This document shows, one piece after another, positions 42,889 through 51,236 of a stretch of DNA of 64,000 nt. Positions within the stretch are counted from its first letter, which is position 1; each line of letters begins with the position of its first letter. Position numbers and translations under genes: made by a program. The notes beneath the pieces are model-generated. The model was not told the origin of the DNA, ran no database searches, and saw only the letters and a program-made list of their open reading frames with translations. This stretch comes from Onishia taeanensis (GTDB lineage: Bacteria > Pseudomonadota > Gammaproteobacteria > Pseudomonadales > Halomonadaceae), in assembly GCF_003268885.1 (NCBI RefSeq), contig NZ_QLSX01000002.1:398280-462279 (forward strand), read 5' to 3'.

Positions 42889-44358
42889 TCACTCGCTGCG
42901 CGACGCATTGAAGAGAGCATCGACGAAATCACGGCCGGCAAAGGGCCGCAGGTCGTCGACCGTCTCGCCGACGCCGATATAGCGGATCGGCGTGCCGAGC
43001 TGCTTGGCCAGGGCGAAGATGATGCCGCCCTTGGCGGTGCCGTCGAGCTTGGTCAGGGTGATACCGGTGACCGGTACCGCCTCGTTGAAGGTGGCCGCCT
43101 GGGACAGCGCGTTCTGACCGGTGCCGGCGTCGAGCACCAGCATCACCTCATGGGGTGCGGCGGCGTCGAGCTTGCCCATCACCCGCTGCACCTTCTTGAG
43201 CTCCTCCATCAGATGGCCCTTGTTGTGCAGGCGCCCGGCAGTATCGGCGATCAGCACATCGATGCCCCGGGCCTTGGCCGCAGAGAGCGCATCGTAGATC
43301 ACCGAAGCACTGTCGGCGCCGGTGTGCTGGGCAATCACCGGCACGCTGTTGCGATCGCCCCACACCTTGAGCTGCTCGACGGCGGCGGCACGGAAGGTAT
43401 CGCCGGCGGCCAGCATCACGCTGCGCCCCTGGCCCTGGAAGCGCTTGGCCAGCTTGCCGATGGTGGTGGTCTTGCCAACGCCGTTGACCCCGACCATCAG
43501 GATGACGAAGGGCCCCTGCCCCTTCTCGGGCAGCACCAGGTCCTTGGCCACCGGTTCGAGCAGCGCGGCCAGCTCATCCTGCAGGGCGTCATAAAGCGCC
43601 TGGGGCTCCTTGAGCTCCTTGCGCGAGACCCGAGCAGTCAGGCGATCGATGATCTCAGTGGTCGCCTCGATGCCCACATCCGCCATCAGCAGCTGGGTCT
43701 CGAGGTCCTCCATCAGCTCGTCGTCGATCTGCTTCTTGCCGAGGAACAGATCGGCGACGCCCTCGCTCAGGTTGGCGCGAGTCTTGCCCAGGCCTTCCTT
43801 GATACGGGCGAACCAGCCTTTCTTCTTGCCCTTCTCTGACGAGTCCTTCTCTGGCGAATCCTTTTCTGACGAGTCCGCCTCCGGCTGACGGCCCTCCTGC
43901 GGCAGGGCAGACTGGTCGTCGCGGCCGTCGGCGCTCGGCTCGGGCGTCAGTTCCGCCTCCGCGGCGGCGACCGGACGCTCGTCACTCTCGAGCTCTTCTT
44001 TATCAGGCACTTTTTTATCAGGGCCTACTGAATCAGACTTTTTCGTACCAGACTCGGGGCTGACGTCCGGCGCCTGCTCAGCGGCCTGCTCAGGCGCAGC
44101 GTCCTGGCGCGGCGCAGCCGGCGCGTCGTCAGCAGCCTTATCGGCGGCATCCTCAGGCTCGGCCGGTGTCTCTGGCGGCGCCTCGCCAGACTGGGCCTGG
44201 GAGGGGGCTGCATCGGCGGGCCGCTCTTCGGTATCGGCGTTCGTCGCGGAAGCGTCATCGTCGACGTCTTCCGACGCGCCGGGGGTGACCTCTTGGTCCG
44301 GCGACGGCTCTTGCTGTGCCGGGTCCTGCTTCTTCTTGCGCTTGAAAAATCCGAACAT
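42889..44358 (-). CDS. ftsY: Signal recognition particle receptor FtsY
   Basis: 489 residues. SRP receptor GTPase bringing translating ribosomes to the inner membrane. ATG 44358 gives the conserved MFGFFKRKKKQ membrane-binding start. An acidic, low-complexity A domain (about 12-190) follows, carrying SEKDSPEKDSSEKG repeats from a 15-bp triplicated DNA unit (43832-43876). The NG domain has GVNGVGKTTTIGKLA (G1), DTAGRLHNKGHLMEE (G3), TKLDGTAKGG (G4) and the end FAGRDFVDALFNASRSE. Heads ftsY-ftsE-ftsX. Confidence 0.97.
   Translation of the reverse strand: MFGFFKRKKKQDPAQQEPSPDQEVTPGASEDVDDDASATNADTEERPADAAPSQAQSGEAPPETPAEPEDAADKAADDAPAAPRQDAAPEQAAEQAPDVSPESGTKKSDSVGPDKKVPDKEELESDERPVAAAEAELTPEPSADGRDDQSALPQEGRQPEADSSEKDSPEKDSSEKGKKKGWFARIKEGLGKTRANLSEGVADLFLGKKQIDDELMEDLETQLLMADVGIEATTEIIDRLTARVSRKELKEPQALYDALQDELAALLEPVAKDLVLPEKGQGPFVILMVGVNGVGKTTTIGKLAKRFQGQGRSVMLAAGDTFRAAAVEQLKVWGDRNSVPVIAQHTGADSASVIYDALSAAKARGIDVLIADTAGRLHNKGHLMEELKKVQRVMGKLDAAAPHEVMLVLDAGTGQNALSQAATFNEAVPVTGITLTKLDGTAKGGIIFALAKQLGTPIRYIGVGETVDDLRPFAGRDFVDALFNASRSE
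43832..43876. repeat. 15-bp in-frame tandem repeat in ftsY
   Basis: Three units of TTCTCTGACGAGTCC (43832-43846, 43847-43861, 43862-43876) with up to two changes each, encoding repeats of SEKDS / PEKDS in the acidic A domain of FtsY. Confidence 0.92.
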
Positions 44359-44450
44359 GGGCGTGATCTGGTCTCGAGTGCGGAGAATTAGCTCATCGTA
44401 CCATCGCCGACCATGACTGTGGACAAGCCCCCGGGTACAATTAGCCGACC

Positions 44451-45089
44451 ATGAAACAACGTCGATCCCCCTCATCACGCTCCCGCCGCCAGGGAAAGGC
44501 CCAGAGCAACCGCTCAAACGCCGGCCGCCGGGATGCCGGCCGCCTGAGAATCATCGGCGGCGACTATCGCCGCCGAACGCTTCCGGTGCTCGACCACCCT
44601 GGACTGCGCCCGACGCCGGGCCGGGTCCGCGAAACCCTGTTCAACTGGCTGGCCACCGCCACCGCCGGCGCACGGGTGCTAGACCTCTTCGCCGGCACCG
44701 GCGCGCTGGGCCTCGAAGCCCTCTCGCGCGGCGCGCGGGAGGCGCTGTTCATCGAGCAGAGCGCCCCGGTCGCGCGGGCGCTGGAGTCAAACATCGCCAC
44801 CCTGGGAGCTAATGGCCGCGTCATCACCGCCGATGCCAAGGCCGTTCTCGGCGACGCGCTCGGCGGCGATGCCGACCCCTTCGACCTGGTATTTCTGGAC
44901 CCGCCCTTCCGCCAGGACCTGGCCGAAGAGAGCTGTCGCCGACTGGTCGACGGCGGCTTGTTGGCCACTGGCGCCTGGGTCTATCTGGAAGTCGAGGCCG
45001 AGCTGACGCCCAGCGTGCCGGAGGGCTGGATACTGCATCGGGAAGTGCGTGCCGGCGACAGCAGCGGACGGCTCTACCGTCTGCCCTAG
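44451..45089 (+). CDS. rsmD: 16S rRNA (guanine-966-N2)-methyltransferase RsmD
   Basis: 212 residues. Methylates G966 of 16S rRNA. RIIGGDYRRRTLPVLDHPGLRPTPGRVRETLFNWL is the RsmD signature. SAM motif VLDLFAGTGALGLEALSRGA (about 77-96) and catalytic FLDPPF (about 149-154, for NPPF/DPPF) follow. A basic Arg/Ser-rich N-terminus of about 30 residues precedes the domain. Divergent from ftsY, as in E. coli. Confidence 0.95.
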   Translation: MKQRRSPSSRSRRQGKAQSNRSNAGRRDAGRLRIIGGDYRRRTLPVLDHPGLRPTPGRVRETLFNWLATATAGARVLDLFAGTGALGLEALSRGAREALFIEQSAPVARALESNIATLGANGRVITADAKAVLGDALGGDADPFDLVFLDPPFRQDLAEESCRRLVDGGLLATGAWVYLEVEAELTPSVPEGWILHREVRAGDSSGRLYRLP

Positions 45090-45182
45090 ACGACGCTTGC
45101 CGCGCCGCGCCACCCGTCGTACGCTGCGCCCTGACCACCACCCGTCTGCCAGTGAAGGCAGACTGTCACCAGGAGATACAGG

Positions 45183-45392
45183 ATGAGCATCGAACTCTTC
45201 AATCAGCTCGAGCAGCAAGTCAGCAATGCCGTCGAAGCGATCGAAATGCTGAAGATGGAAGCCGAGGAGCTGCGCGAGGAGAACACCCGGCTCAAGCAGG
45301 AACACGACGAGTGGGAGCAGCGGCTGAGCGGCCTGCTGACCAAGTTCCAGGCACTCGACACGGGCGACAGCAGCGACACCAACGCCTCCTGA
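45183..45392 (+). CDS. zapB: Cell division protein ZapB
   Basis: 69 residues, almost entirely one coiled coil: MSIELFNQLEQQVSNAVEAIEMLKMEAEELREENTRLKQEHDEWEQRL. ZapB stabilises the Z-ring through ZapA and links it to the chromosome terminus. The length, MS-E-F-QLE start and lack of Pro match the family. AGGAG lies 8 bases before the ATG. Also called YiiU-like in older annotations. Confidence 0.85.
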   Translation: MSIELFNQLEQQVSNAVEAIEMLKMEAEELREENTRLKQEHDEWEQRLSGLLTKFQALDTGDSSDTNAS

Positions 45393-45423
45393 TCGCTTGG
45401 CGTGATGACGATGCTTGATAGCA

Positions 45424-45452
45424 CAAGGCGCCGCCACTCAGGCGGCGCCTTG
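45424..45452. terminator. Hairpin between convergent zapB and rimI
   Basis: Perfect 12-bp stem CAAGGCGCCGCC / GGCGGCGCCTTG with a 5-base loop. No strong T-tract on either side. Placed to end zapB (plus) and rimI (minus). Confidence 0.65.
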
Positions 45453-45513
45453 GTGTGTGGGCCGTCAGTCGCACGCCCGACCGGGCCGCACCACGACAGC
45501 TGAGGCCCAGGGC

Positions 45514-45987
45514 CTAGAGCCCACGCCCCATCAGCAGCGCATCCTCGCGCAGCGATGACGCCTCTGCGGCGGGATAATAACCGCGACGCCGCCCCTCCTC
45601 GATGAAGCCAAGTCCCCGATAGAGCCCCAGCGCCTGCGCATTGCTCGCCCGCACCTCAAGCAACAACCGTTCACTGCCCCAGTCTGTCGCCGTGGCGATC
45701 AGCCGTTCGAGCAGCGCTTTTGCCACGCCCTGGCGACGTGCCGCGGGTGCCACGGTGATCGCTTGAAGTTCGGCTTCAAAGGGCAAGCAGGCCAGCACGG
45801 CGAAACCCAGAAGCTCATCGCCGTTGCCCCTGCTGCCCACCACACCGACGACCTGATGATCCTTGGCAGCAAGCGCCTCGGCGAGCTGACGCGCCGACCA
45901 GGGGTGAGGCTGACCGGCCTGCTCCACGGCCACCACGGCCTCATGCCAGTCGGGGGTCAGGACCATTACCTGTGGCTCGGCACTCAC
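45514..45987 (-). CDS. rimI: Ribosomal protein S18-alanine N-acetyltransferase RimI
   Basis: 157 residues. GNAT acetyltransferase for the N-terminal Ala of S18. The acetyl-CoA loop is VAPAARRQGVAKALLERLI (about 77-95), with LLLEVRASNAQALGLYRGLGFIEEGRRRGYYP downstream (about 107-138), the RimI C-terminal signature. Start overlaps the stop of the holD-like gene (ATGA). The holD-rimI pairing also occurs in E. coli. Confidence 0.95.
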   Translation of the reverse strand: MSAEPQVMVLTPDWHEAVVAVEQAGQPHPWSARQLAEALAAKDHQVVGVVGSRGNGDELLGFAVLACLPFEAELQAITVAPAARRQGVAKALLERLIATATDWGSERLLLEVRASNAQALGLYRGLGFIEEGRRRGYYPAAEASSLREDALLMGRGL

Positions 45988-47120
45988 GGCGCGCCTGCCT
46001 CCTCGTCACCGGACTTTTGATTTTGATCACGCATATCGCCCTGACCGACCTGATTCTGCACGGTTTCTTCTTGCTCGGATCCTTGCTGCAAGGTAGCCGT
46101 ATGCCAGGCCTCCCCCCACTGGCGCAGCAACGGCCACAGGGCGCGCTTGGCCTCGGCGTCGGTGGCCAGGGCCTCAAGCGATGGCCCCTGCCAGGCGGGC
46201 AGCTCGAGCAGGGTGCAGTCACCACCCTCGAGGGCCAGCACCCGGGAAAGGGTTGCGTCTTCGCCGAACACCAGCAGCCGCTCGGGCCGCCAGCCTTGGC
46301 GACGGCGGCCATCGAGGAAGGCTCGCAGGCCGTCGCGGGCTTCCTCGAGGGGAGCCGAGACCGGCAGCTCGTCCATCATCGGCCAGCGAAAATGCTGGAA
46401 GGCCGGCATCTCGGCCGGACGAATCCCGGCGGCATGCAGAAGATTGGCCAACAGACGCCTTTGCATCTCGCCCGGCGGCGCCTCGGCGGGTAGCACCAGC
46501 AGCCAGCGCCCCTCGAGGGCGGCGATCTGCAACGAGAAACGCAGCGCCTCTGCGGGTGCCGAGGTGGACGTTTCATCCGCAGAGGCAGCCGCAGCGTCGG
46601 CCTTGGTCTGATGAGAGCGGCCCTGTTGAGAAGGGCTCTGTTGAGAAGGGCTATGCTGAGAGACGCCCTGCTGGGACGGGGCCGCTTGAGACAAGTGATC
46701 GTGAGACGAGCGCTTGTCGCCCGCGCTTTCCTGATCAGAAGGCGAGGCCTTGGCGGGAGCCGACTGCGCAGTGGGTGTCTCTCCCGTCAGCAGCGCCCTA
46801 GCCCGCCCGACGCCCTTGCTGGCGGGCGCTTCATCGCCACGCTCAGCGCCCTTGCCATCACGTTGGCCGGGATGAGGCTCGGCAGGCCGCTGATCGGCCC
46901 GCGTGCTCGCCCCGGTACCGGGTGCCGATGCAGGTCGCGCGGGAGCGGCGACATCATCGATCAGGGCCTGTAGCCGCGCGGCCGGGGCCTTGGCCGCAGG
47001 CGCCGCAGGCTCTTCCCAGGCGCAGACCTCGGTAGGGGCGGCATTGGGCAGGCGATAGCGCCCGACCCAAGCGGTCAGGCCCATTGCCTCGAGGTACTGC
47101 AGGCGCTGCGGTTCGTTCAC
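45984..47120 (-). CDS. HolD-like protein (putative DNA polymerase III psi subunit) with long disordered insertion
   Basis: 378 residues from a GTG at 47120, which forms a GTGA overlap with the bolA stop; the open frame reaches ATG 47180 inside bolA. The N-terminus NEPQRLQYLEAMGLTAWVGRYRLP resembles HolD (E. coli WQLQQLGITQWSLRRP). The last ~150 residues (LPAEAPPGEMQRRLLANLL ... ATDAEAKRALWPLLRQWGEAWH) resemble the HolD core ending. Between them lie ~170 low-complexity Ala/Pro/Ser/Gln residues (about 35-205), including a 15-bp repeat. Position directly before rimI repeats the E. coli holD-rimI order. The identification is by eye, hence moderate confidence. Confidence 0.62.
   Translation of the reverse strand: MNEPQRLQYLEAMGLTAWVGRYRLPNAAPTEVCAWEEPAAPAAKAPAARLQALIDDVAAPARPASAPGTGASTRADQRPAEPHPGQRDGKGAERGDEAPASKGVGRARALLTGETPTAQSAPAKASPSDQESAGDKRSSHDHLSQAAPSQQGVSQHSPSQQSPSQQGRSHQTKADAAAASADETSTSAPAEALRFSLQIAALEGRWLLVLPAEAPPGEMQRRLLANLLHAAGIRPAEMPAFQHFRWPMMDELPVSAPLEEARDGLRAFLDGRRRQGWRPERLLVFGEDATLSRVLALEGGDCTLLELPAWQGPSLEALATDAEAKRALWPLLRQWGEAWHTATLQQGSEQEETVQNQVGQGDMRDQNQKSGDEEAGAP
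46615..46689. repeat. 15-bp in-frame tandem repeat in the holD-like gene
   Basis: Five degenerate 15-bp units (46615-46629, 46630-46644, 46645-46659, 46660-46674, 46675-46689). The second and third differ at two positions. They encode S/Q/P/G-rich repeats (such as SPSQQ) in the disordered insertion. Confidence 0.88.
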
Positions 47121-47428
47121 GAGCGACCGCCACCCCGGCAGTTGGGTGAGTCGGGGCGTGCTTCGCCGCGGTTCTGCCACTCTTCGTCGGTGTAGAGATG
47201 CAGTGCCAGCGCATGCACCGGGCCTGCCAGCTCGTCGGCCAGCAGCGCATAGATCATCTGGTGACGCTTGACCGGCATCAGCCCAGCGAAGCGCTCGGAC
47301 ACCAGGGTGACCTTGAAGTGAGTCTCGGAGTTGGCTGGCACATTGTGCATGTGACTCTCGTTCTCGACCGTCATATGGGCCGGTTCGAGGGTCTTAAGCG
47401 TGTCTTCGATGCGCGCCTGAACGCTCAT
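47117..47428 (-). CDS. bolA: BolA family protein
   Basis: 103 residues. BolA proteins bind [2Fe-2S] clusters with monothiol glutaredoxins and affect morphology and stress responses. It starts MSVQARIEDTLKTLEPAHMTVENESHMHNVPANSETHFKVTLVSERFAGL and has the conserved VKRHQMIYALLADEL and HALALHLYT. The last ~15 residues (NRGEARPDSPNCRGGGRS) are an ordinary short tail. GGAGG lies upstream of the ATG. Its stop overlaps the GTG start of the holD-like gene. Confidence 0.94.
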   Translation of the reverse strand: MSVQARIEDTLKTLEPAHMTVENESHMHNVPANSETHFKVTLVSERFAGLMPVKRHQMIYALLADELAGPVHALALHLYTDEEWQNRGEARPDSPNCRGGGRS

Positions 47429-47494
47429 GGTATTTCCTCCCGGGTCGCAAGCCTTGCATTGTAACGTCTTCGCCGCGCGCTGAATAAGGCTCGC

Positions 47495-48880
47495 TCAGGC
47501 CGCGCGGCCACATCTCGCCAGCGGCATCCGCCACAGACTGAGCATCAGGGCTACCACGACGCAGGCGCAGCACACCCACAACGCCAGAGACAGCGAGCCG
47601 GCCGACAGCGCCAGCATCATACCCACCATCGCCGTGCCCAGCGCCTGGCCGAACGTGCGCACCGAGGCCAGCACGCCGGAGGCATTGGCGCTGTACTTGA
47701 GCGCCACGCTACCGATCATTTCGCGGTTGTTGGGCGCCTGGAAGATGCCATAACCGATCCCGCACAGGGCCACGCGCCAGACGATGTCCGTGGAGACCAC
47801 CGCATCGCCGAGCATCGCCAGCGACAGCATGCCAAGCAGAAAGATCGCCAACCCCAGCGACGAAATCAGCGTCGGGTTGAAGCGATCCGCCAGGCGGCCA
47901 GCGAACGGGCCGGTGAGCATCAACGCCAGCGGCCAGGGCGTGAACAGTAGCGCCGCGGCGATCGGGCTCATGCCCATCCCACTCTGGAACAGGAAGGGCA
48001 GGCCGACAAATGAGGCTCCCTGGGCGATGAACGCCAACATCGAGATCATCGCCGCCACGCTGAAGCGCGGCTCGCGAAAGATCACCAGCGGCACCAGCGG
48101 GCTCACCGCCCGACGCTGTCGCCAGACGAACAACACCAGACATCCCAGGCTCACCGCGAGCGGCAAGAGCACAGCGGTACTGGCATTGCCGTGGCCGACC
48201 CGGTCGAGAGCGAACACGAAGCCGCTGACCATGACCATGGACAGCAGCGCACCGGGCCAATCGAAGCGCCCCGCTTCGCGCGCCTCGCGGGGGAGTGCGC
48301 GCTGCGCCAGCGCCAGCGCGGCGATACCGATCGGCACGTTGATGGCGAAGAGCCAAGGCCAGCTCGCCAAGTAGAGAATGCCACCGCCCAACGACGGTCC
48401 GAAGGCAATGCCGAAAGCCACCACCAGCGCCCCCAGACCGATCGCCGACCCCAGCAGGCGCGTCGGAAAGATCACCCGATACATCGACGGGCCGATACTC
48501 AGCATGGCCGCCGCGCCGAGGCCCTGCACCATCCGCGAGCCCAGCAACCATTCAAAGCTATTCGACAGCGCACAGGCCAATGACGCCAGCGTGAACACGC
48601 CTAGCCCGCCGATATATAGACGATGGCGGCCGATCAGCCGGCTCAGTGCCGCGAACGCCAGCAGCGTCGACGCACTCACCAACTGGTAGATATTAGTGAT
48701 CCACACCGCGCGGGATTCGCTGACGTCGAGCTCACGCGCCAGGGTCGGCAGCGCGATGTTGACAATACCCCCGTCGAGCACCGCCATCAGGGTGCCCAGC
48801 ACCAGGACCAGCATCGCCAGACGGCGCTGCGGGCCGGGCAGAGCATCGTCCTCGGGCCGAGTCTCGAACAGTCGATTCAT
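47495..48880 (-). CDS. MFS drug-efflux type transporter (DHA2-like)
   Basis: 461 residues from ATG 48880 (MNRLFETRPEDD); a TTG at 48898 would add six. About 14 hydrophobic segments. The first carries the DHA2 motif MAVLDGGIVNIALPTLARELDVSE (about 25-48), motif A-like GRHRLYIGG follows, and motif C-like GLGALVVAFGIAFGPSLGGGIL (about 145-166). Proton-driven export of toxic or amphipathic compounds is likely, but the substrate cannot be told. No adjacent regulator or membrane-fusion protein. A weak ribosome-binding site leaves the start uncertain. Confidence 0.85.
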   Translation of the reverse strand: MNRLFETRPEDDALPGPQRRLAMLVLVLGTLMAVLDGGIVNIALPTLARELDVSESRAVWITNIYQLVSASTLLAFAALSRLIGRHRLYIGGLGVFTLASLACALSNSFEWLLGSRMVQGLGAAAMLSIGPSMYRVIFPTRLLGSAIGLGALVVAFGIAFGPSLGGGILYLASWPWLFAINVPIGIAALALAQRALPREAREAGRFDWPGALLSMVMVSGFVFALDRVGHGNASTAVLLPLAVSLGCLVLFVWRQRRAVSPLVPLVIFREPRFSVAAMISMLAFIAQGASFVGLPFLFQSGMGMSPIAAALLFTPWPLALMLTGPFAGRLADRFNPTLISSLGLAIFLLGMLSLAMLGDAVVSTDIVWRVALCGIGYGIFQAPNNREMIGSVALKYSANASGVLASVRTFGQALGTAMVGMMLALSAGSLSLALWVCCACVVVALMLSLWRMPLARCGRAA

Positions 48881-48936
48881 GGGCCATCTGCCATGCAAGC
48901 GAGGTGGGTTGGCGCTCCGCCATACGGCGCCAGAAC

Positions 48937-48958
48937 GAAAAAACCGGCCTCAGCCGGT
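48937..48958 (-). terminator. Rho-independent terminator of the acidic conserved gene
   Basis: ACCGGC / GCCGGT stem with a 4-base loop (48943-48958), followed on the minus strand by TTTTTTCG. It lies about 75 bp past the stop at 49031. Confidence 0.82.
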
Positions 48959-49030
48959 CTTCTTCGAGACGAGGGGCGAGGCGCTAGGCCCCGCCTGACA
49001 TGCCAGCTAATGCAGTCGGACCACCGCCGG

Positions 49031-49417
49031 CTAGTCCTGCTCGTGCTCAAGCAGCAACTCGTCATCGATTTCGGCGACTTCCAGCGGTGCCTCATCATCC
49101 AGGTCAACCGCCAGGTAGCTGTGCTCGACGCGCACGAAGCGCTGAAACAGCGCCCAGTCGAGGGTCTCGGGCCACTGACGGCGGTCTTCCTCCCAGGCCT
49201 GCAGCTCGGACTCCAGGATTTCCAGATAGCGCTCGCGTACGAAGCCCTCGAGGGCCTCCGGCGAGTCCATCTCGGGAATCAGGTAAACGGTGTTTTCGCG
49301 ATCGACGTCCTCAAGGGTCAGGTCATCGTCGCCCACCGTCGGTTCCAGCGAGTTGATCCAGTCCACGAACAGCTGGGTCGGCTTGACGCTCAGAGCGGAG
49401 CGGTTGAGCAGTTTCAT
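49031..49417 (-). CDS. Conserved acidic hypothetical protein
   Basis: 128 residues, not assigned a function. It starts MKLLNRSALSVKPTQLFVDWINSLEP, which I recall as conserved in several gammaproteobacteria. It is very acidic and aromatic-rich, with many Asp/Glu runs (VGDDDLTLEDVDREN, VDLDDEAPLEVAEIDDELLLEHEQD), has no Cys and no signal peptide. ATG 49417 is preceded by AGGAG; the open frame to 49438 is not needed. Monocistronic with its own terminator. Confidence 0.82.
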   Translation of the reverse strand: MKLLNRSALSVKPTQLFVDWINSLEPTVGDDDLTLEDVDRENTVYLIPEMDSPEALEGFVRERYLEILESELQAWEEDRRQWPETLDWALFQRFVRVEHSYLAVDLDDEAPLEVAEIDDELLLEHEQD

Positions 49418-49661
49418 TGGACTCTCCTCGACTTGCATGCCACGACGGCGAAACGCAGCCCATTATGGGTGCTGTATCCGCACCTTACCAACACTTCCCC
49501 GCCAAGCGGCGGAATAATCCTGCGGTCGCCCTTCTCATAGCCATTCCTTTCAACTGCCATACCTGCTGGCTGCCGAAGAGGCTAGCGGCGAAAGATGACG
49601 AAAATTAGGGCAACGCAGGGCGAGCAAGTGGCCGGCTCGCCCCACGCACAATGCCAACGCC

Positions 49662-51170
49662 TCAGTCGACTTCGGGGCGCATCGCCGGGAACAGCAGCAC
49701 GTCGCGAATCGAGGCGCTGTCGGTAAACAGCATCACCAGCCGGTCGATGCCGATGCCTTCGCCGGCGGTCGGCGGCAGGCCGTACTCGAGAGCGCGCACA
49801 TAGTCGGCGTCATAGTACATGGCTTCCAGATCCCCGGCGTCCTTCTCGGCGACCTGGGCCTTGAAGCGCTCGGCCTGGTCCTCGGCGTCGTTGAGCTCCG
49901 AGAAACCGTTGGCGATCTCACGGCCGCCGATGAAGAACTCGAAGCGGTCGGTGACGAAGGGATCTTCGTCGTTACGACGCGCCAGCGGGCTGACCTCGGC
50001 CGGGTAAGCGGTGATAAAGGTCGGCTGCTCGAGCTTCTCCTCGGCGACTTCCTCGAAGATCTCGGTGTGCAGCTTGCCAAGCCCCCAGCCTTCATTGACC
50101 TCGATACCGAGCCGCTTGGCCAAGGCACTGGCGGCCTCGAGGCTGTCGAGGTCGGCATCCTGAATGCCCTCGCCGTGCTCGAGGATGGCCTGACGCATGG
50201 TCAGGCGCTTGAAGGGCTTGGAAAGCTCGAAGGTGGTGCCCTGGTACTCGAGCGTGGTGGTGCCAAGCACTTCATTCGCGGCGTTGCGAATCATCTCCTC
50301 GGTCAGGTCGAGCAGGTCGAGATAGTCCGCATAGGCCCAGTAGAACTCGAGCATGGTGAACTCGGGATTATGCCGGGTAGACAGCCCCTCGTTACGGAAG
50401 TTGCGGTTGATCTCGAAGACCCGCTCGAAGCCGCCGACCACCAGACGCTTCAAGTACAGCTCCGGCGCCACGCGCAGGAACATGTCGATATCCAGCGCAT
50501 TGTGGTGGGTCATGAAGGGCCGCGCGGTGGCGCCACCGGGGATCGACTGCAGCATCGGCGTCTCGACTTCCATGAAGCCGCGAGTCTCGAAGAAGCGACG
50601 GATCGAGGCGATCACGCCGGCCCGCACCTCGAAGGTGCGCCGCGAGTCCTGGTTCATGATCAGGTCGACGTAGCGCTGACGGTAGCGGGCTTCCTGGTCG
50701 GTGAGGCCGTGGAACTTGTCGGGCAGCGGGCGCAGGCTCTTGGTCAGGAGCTTGGCCTCGCGCATCATCACGTACAGATCGCCCTTGCCGGACTTATGCA
50801 CCGGGCCACGACCGGCAACGATGTCGCCGATATCCCAGCCCTTGATGTCCTCGAGCACCTCGGCGGGCAGGCCCTTCTTGTCGACATAGAGCTGGATCTG
50901 AGCGGAGGAATCCTGGATGACGATGAAGGGGCCGCGCTTGCGCATGATGCGCCCGGCCACGGCCGCCTGACGGTCCAGCGCCTCGAGTTCGGCCTTCTCC
51001 TTGTCGCCAAGCTCGGCATCGAGCGTGGCGGCCAGGCTGTCGCGGCGGAAGTCGTTGGGGAAGGCGCTCGCGCCGGTGCGCTGCGCATGCTCGCGGCGCT
51101 CGGCCAGCTTGGCGCGGCGCTCGGCGATCAGGTGATTCTCATCGGGCGAAGTGGGATCTTGATGGGCCAT
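49662..51170 (-). CDS. lysS: Lysyl-tRNA synthetase (class II)
   Basis: 502 residues. OB-fold anticodon domain (about 60-150: [35 protein letters not shown]) and class II catalytic core. Motif 2 is [25 protein letters not shown] (about 262-286) and motif 3 [26 protein letters not shown] (about 470-495). It follows prfB by 66 bp, the prfB-lysS order of E. coli. Confidence 0.97.
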   Translation of the reverse strand: MAHQDPTSPDENHLIAERRAKLAERREHAQRTGASAFPNDFRRDSLAATLDAELGDKEKAELEALDRQAAVAGRIMRKRGPFIVIQDSSAQIQLYVDKKGLPAEVLEDIKGWDIGDIVAGRGPVHKSGKGDLYVMMREAKLLTKSLRPLPDKFHGLTDQEARYRQRYVDLIMNQDSRRTFEVRAGVIASIRRFFETRGFMEVETPMLQSIPGGATARPFMTHHNALDIDMFLRVAPELYLKRLVVGGFERVFEINRNFRNEGLSTRHNPEFTMLEFYWAYADYLDLLDLTEEMIRNAANEVLGTTTLEYQGTTFELSKPFKRLTMRQAILEHGEGIQDADLDSLEAASALAKRLGIEVNEGWGLGKLHTEIFEEVAEEKLEQPTFITAYPAEVSPLARRNDEDPFVTDRFEFFIGGREIANGFSELNDAEDQAERFKAQVAEKDAGDLEAMYYDADYVRALEYGLPPTAGEGIGIDRLVMLFTDSASIRDVLLFPAMRPEVD

Positions 51171-51236
51171 TACGCTACCTGAAATGTGATGGGCGACGGG
51201 AGTGACGCACGGGCAGCGTGGCGCTGCCCGTGTCGA

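Noticed and set aside
46615-46689. CRISPR-like array
   Set aside because: Units are 15 bp, contiguous without spacers and in frame with a gene; no cas genes nearby. The 17-bp arrays at 19502 and 34610 fail for the same reason.
47117-47180. ATG at 47180 as the start of the HolD-like gene
   Set aside because: It would overlap bolA by 64 bp; the GTG at 47120 gives a coupled 4-base overlap and starts near the HolD-like motif.
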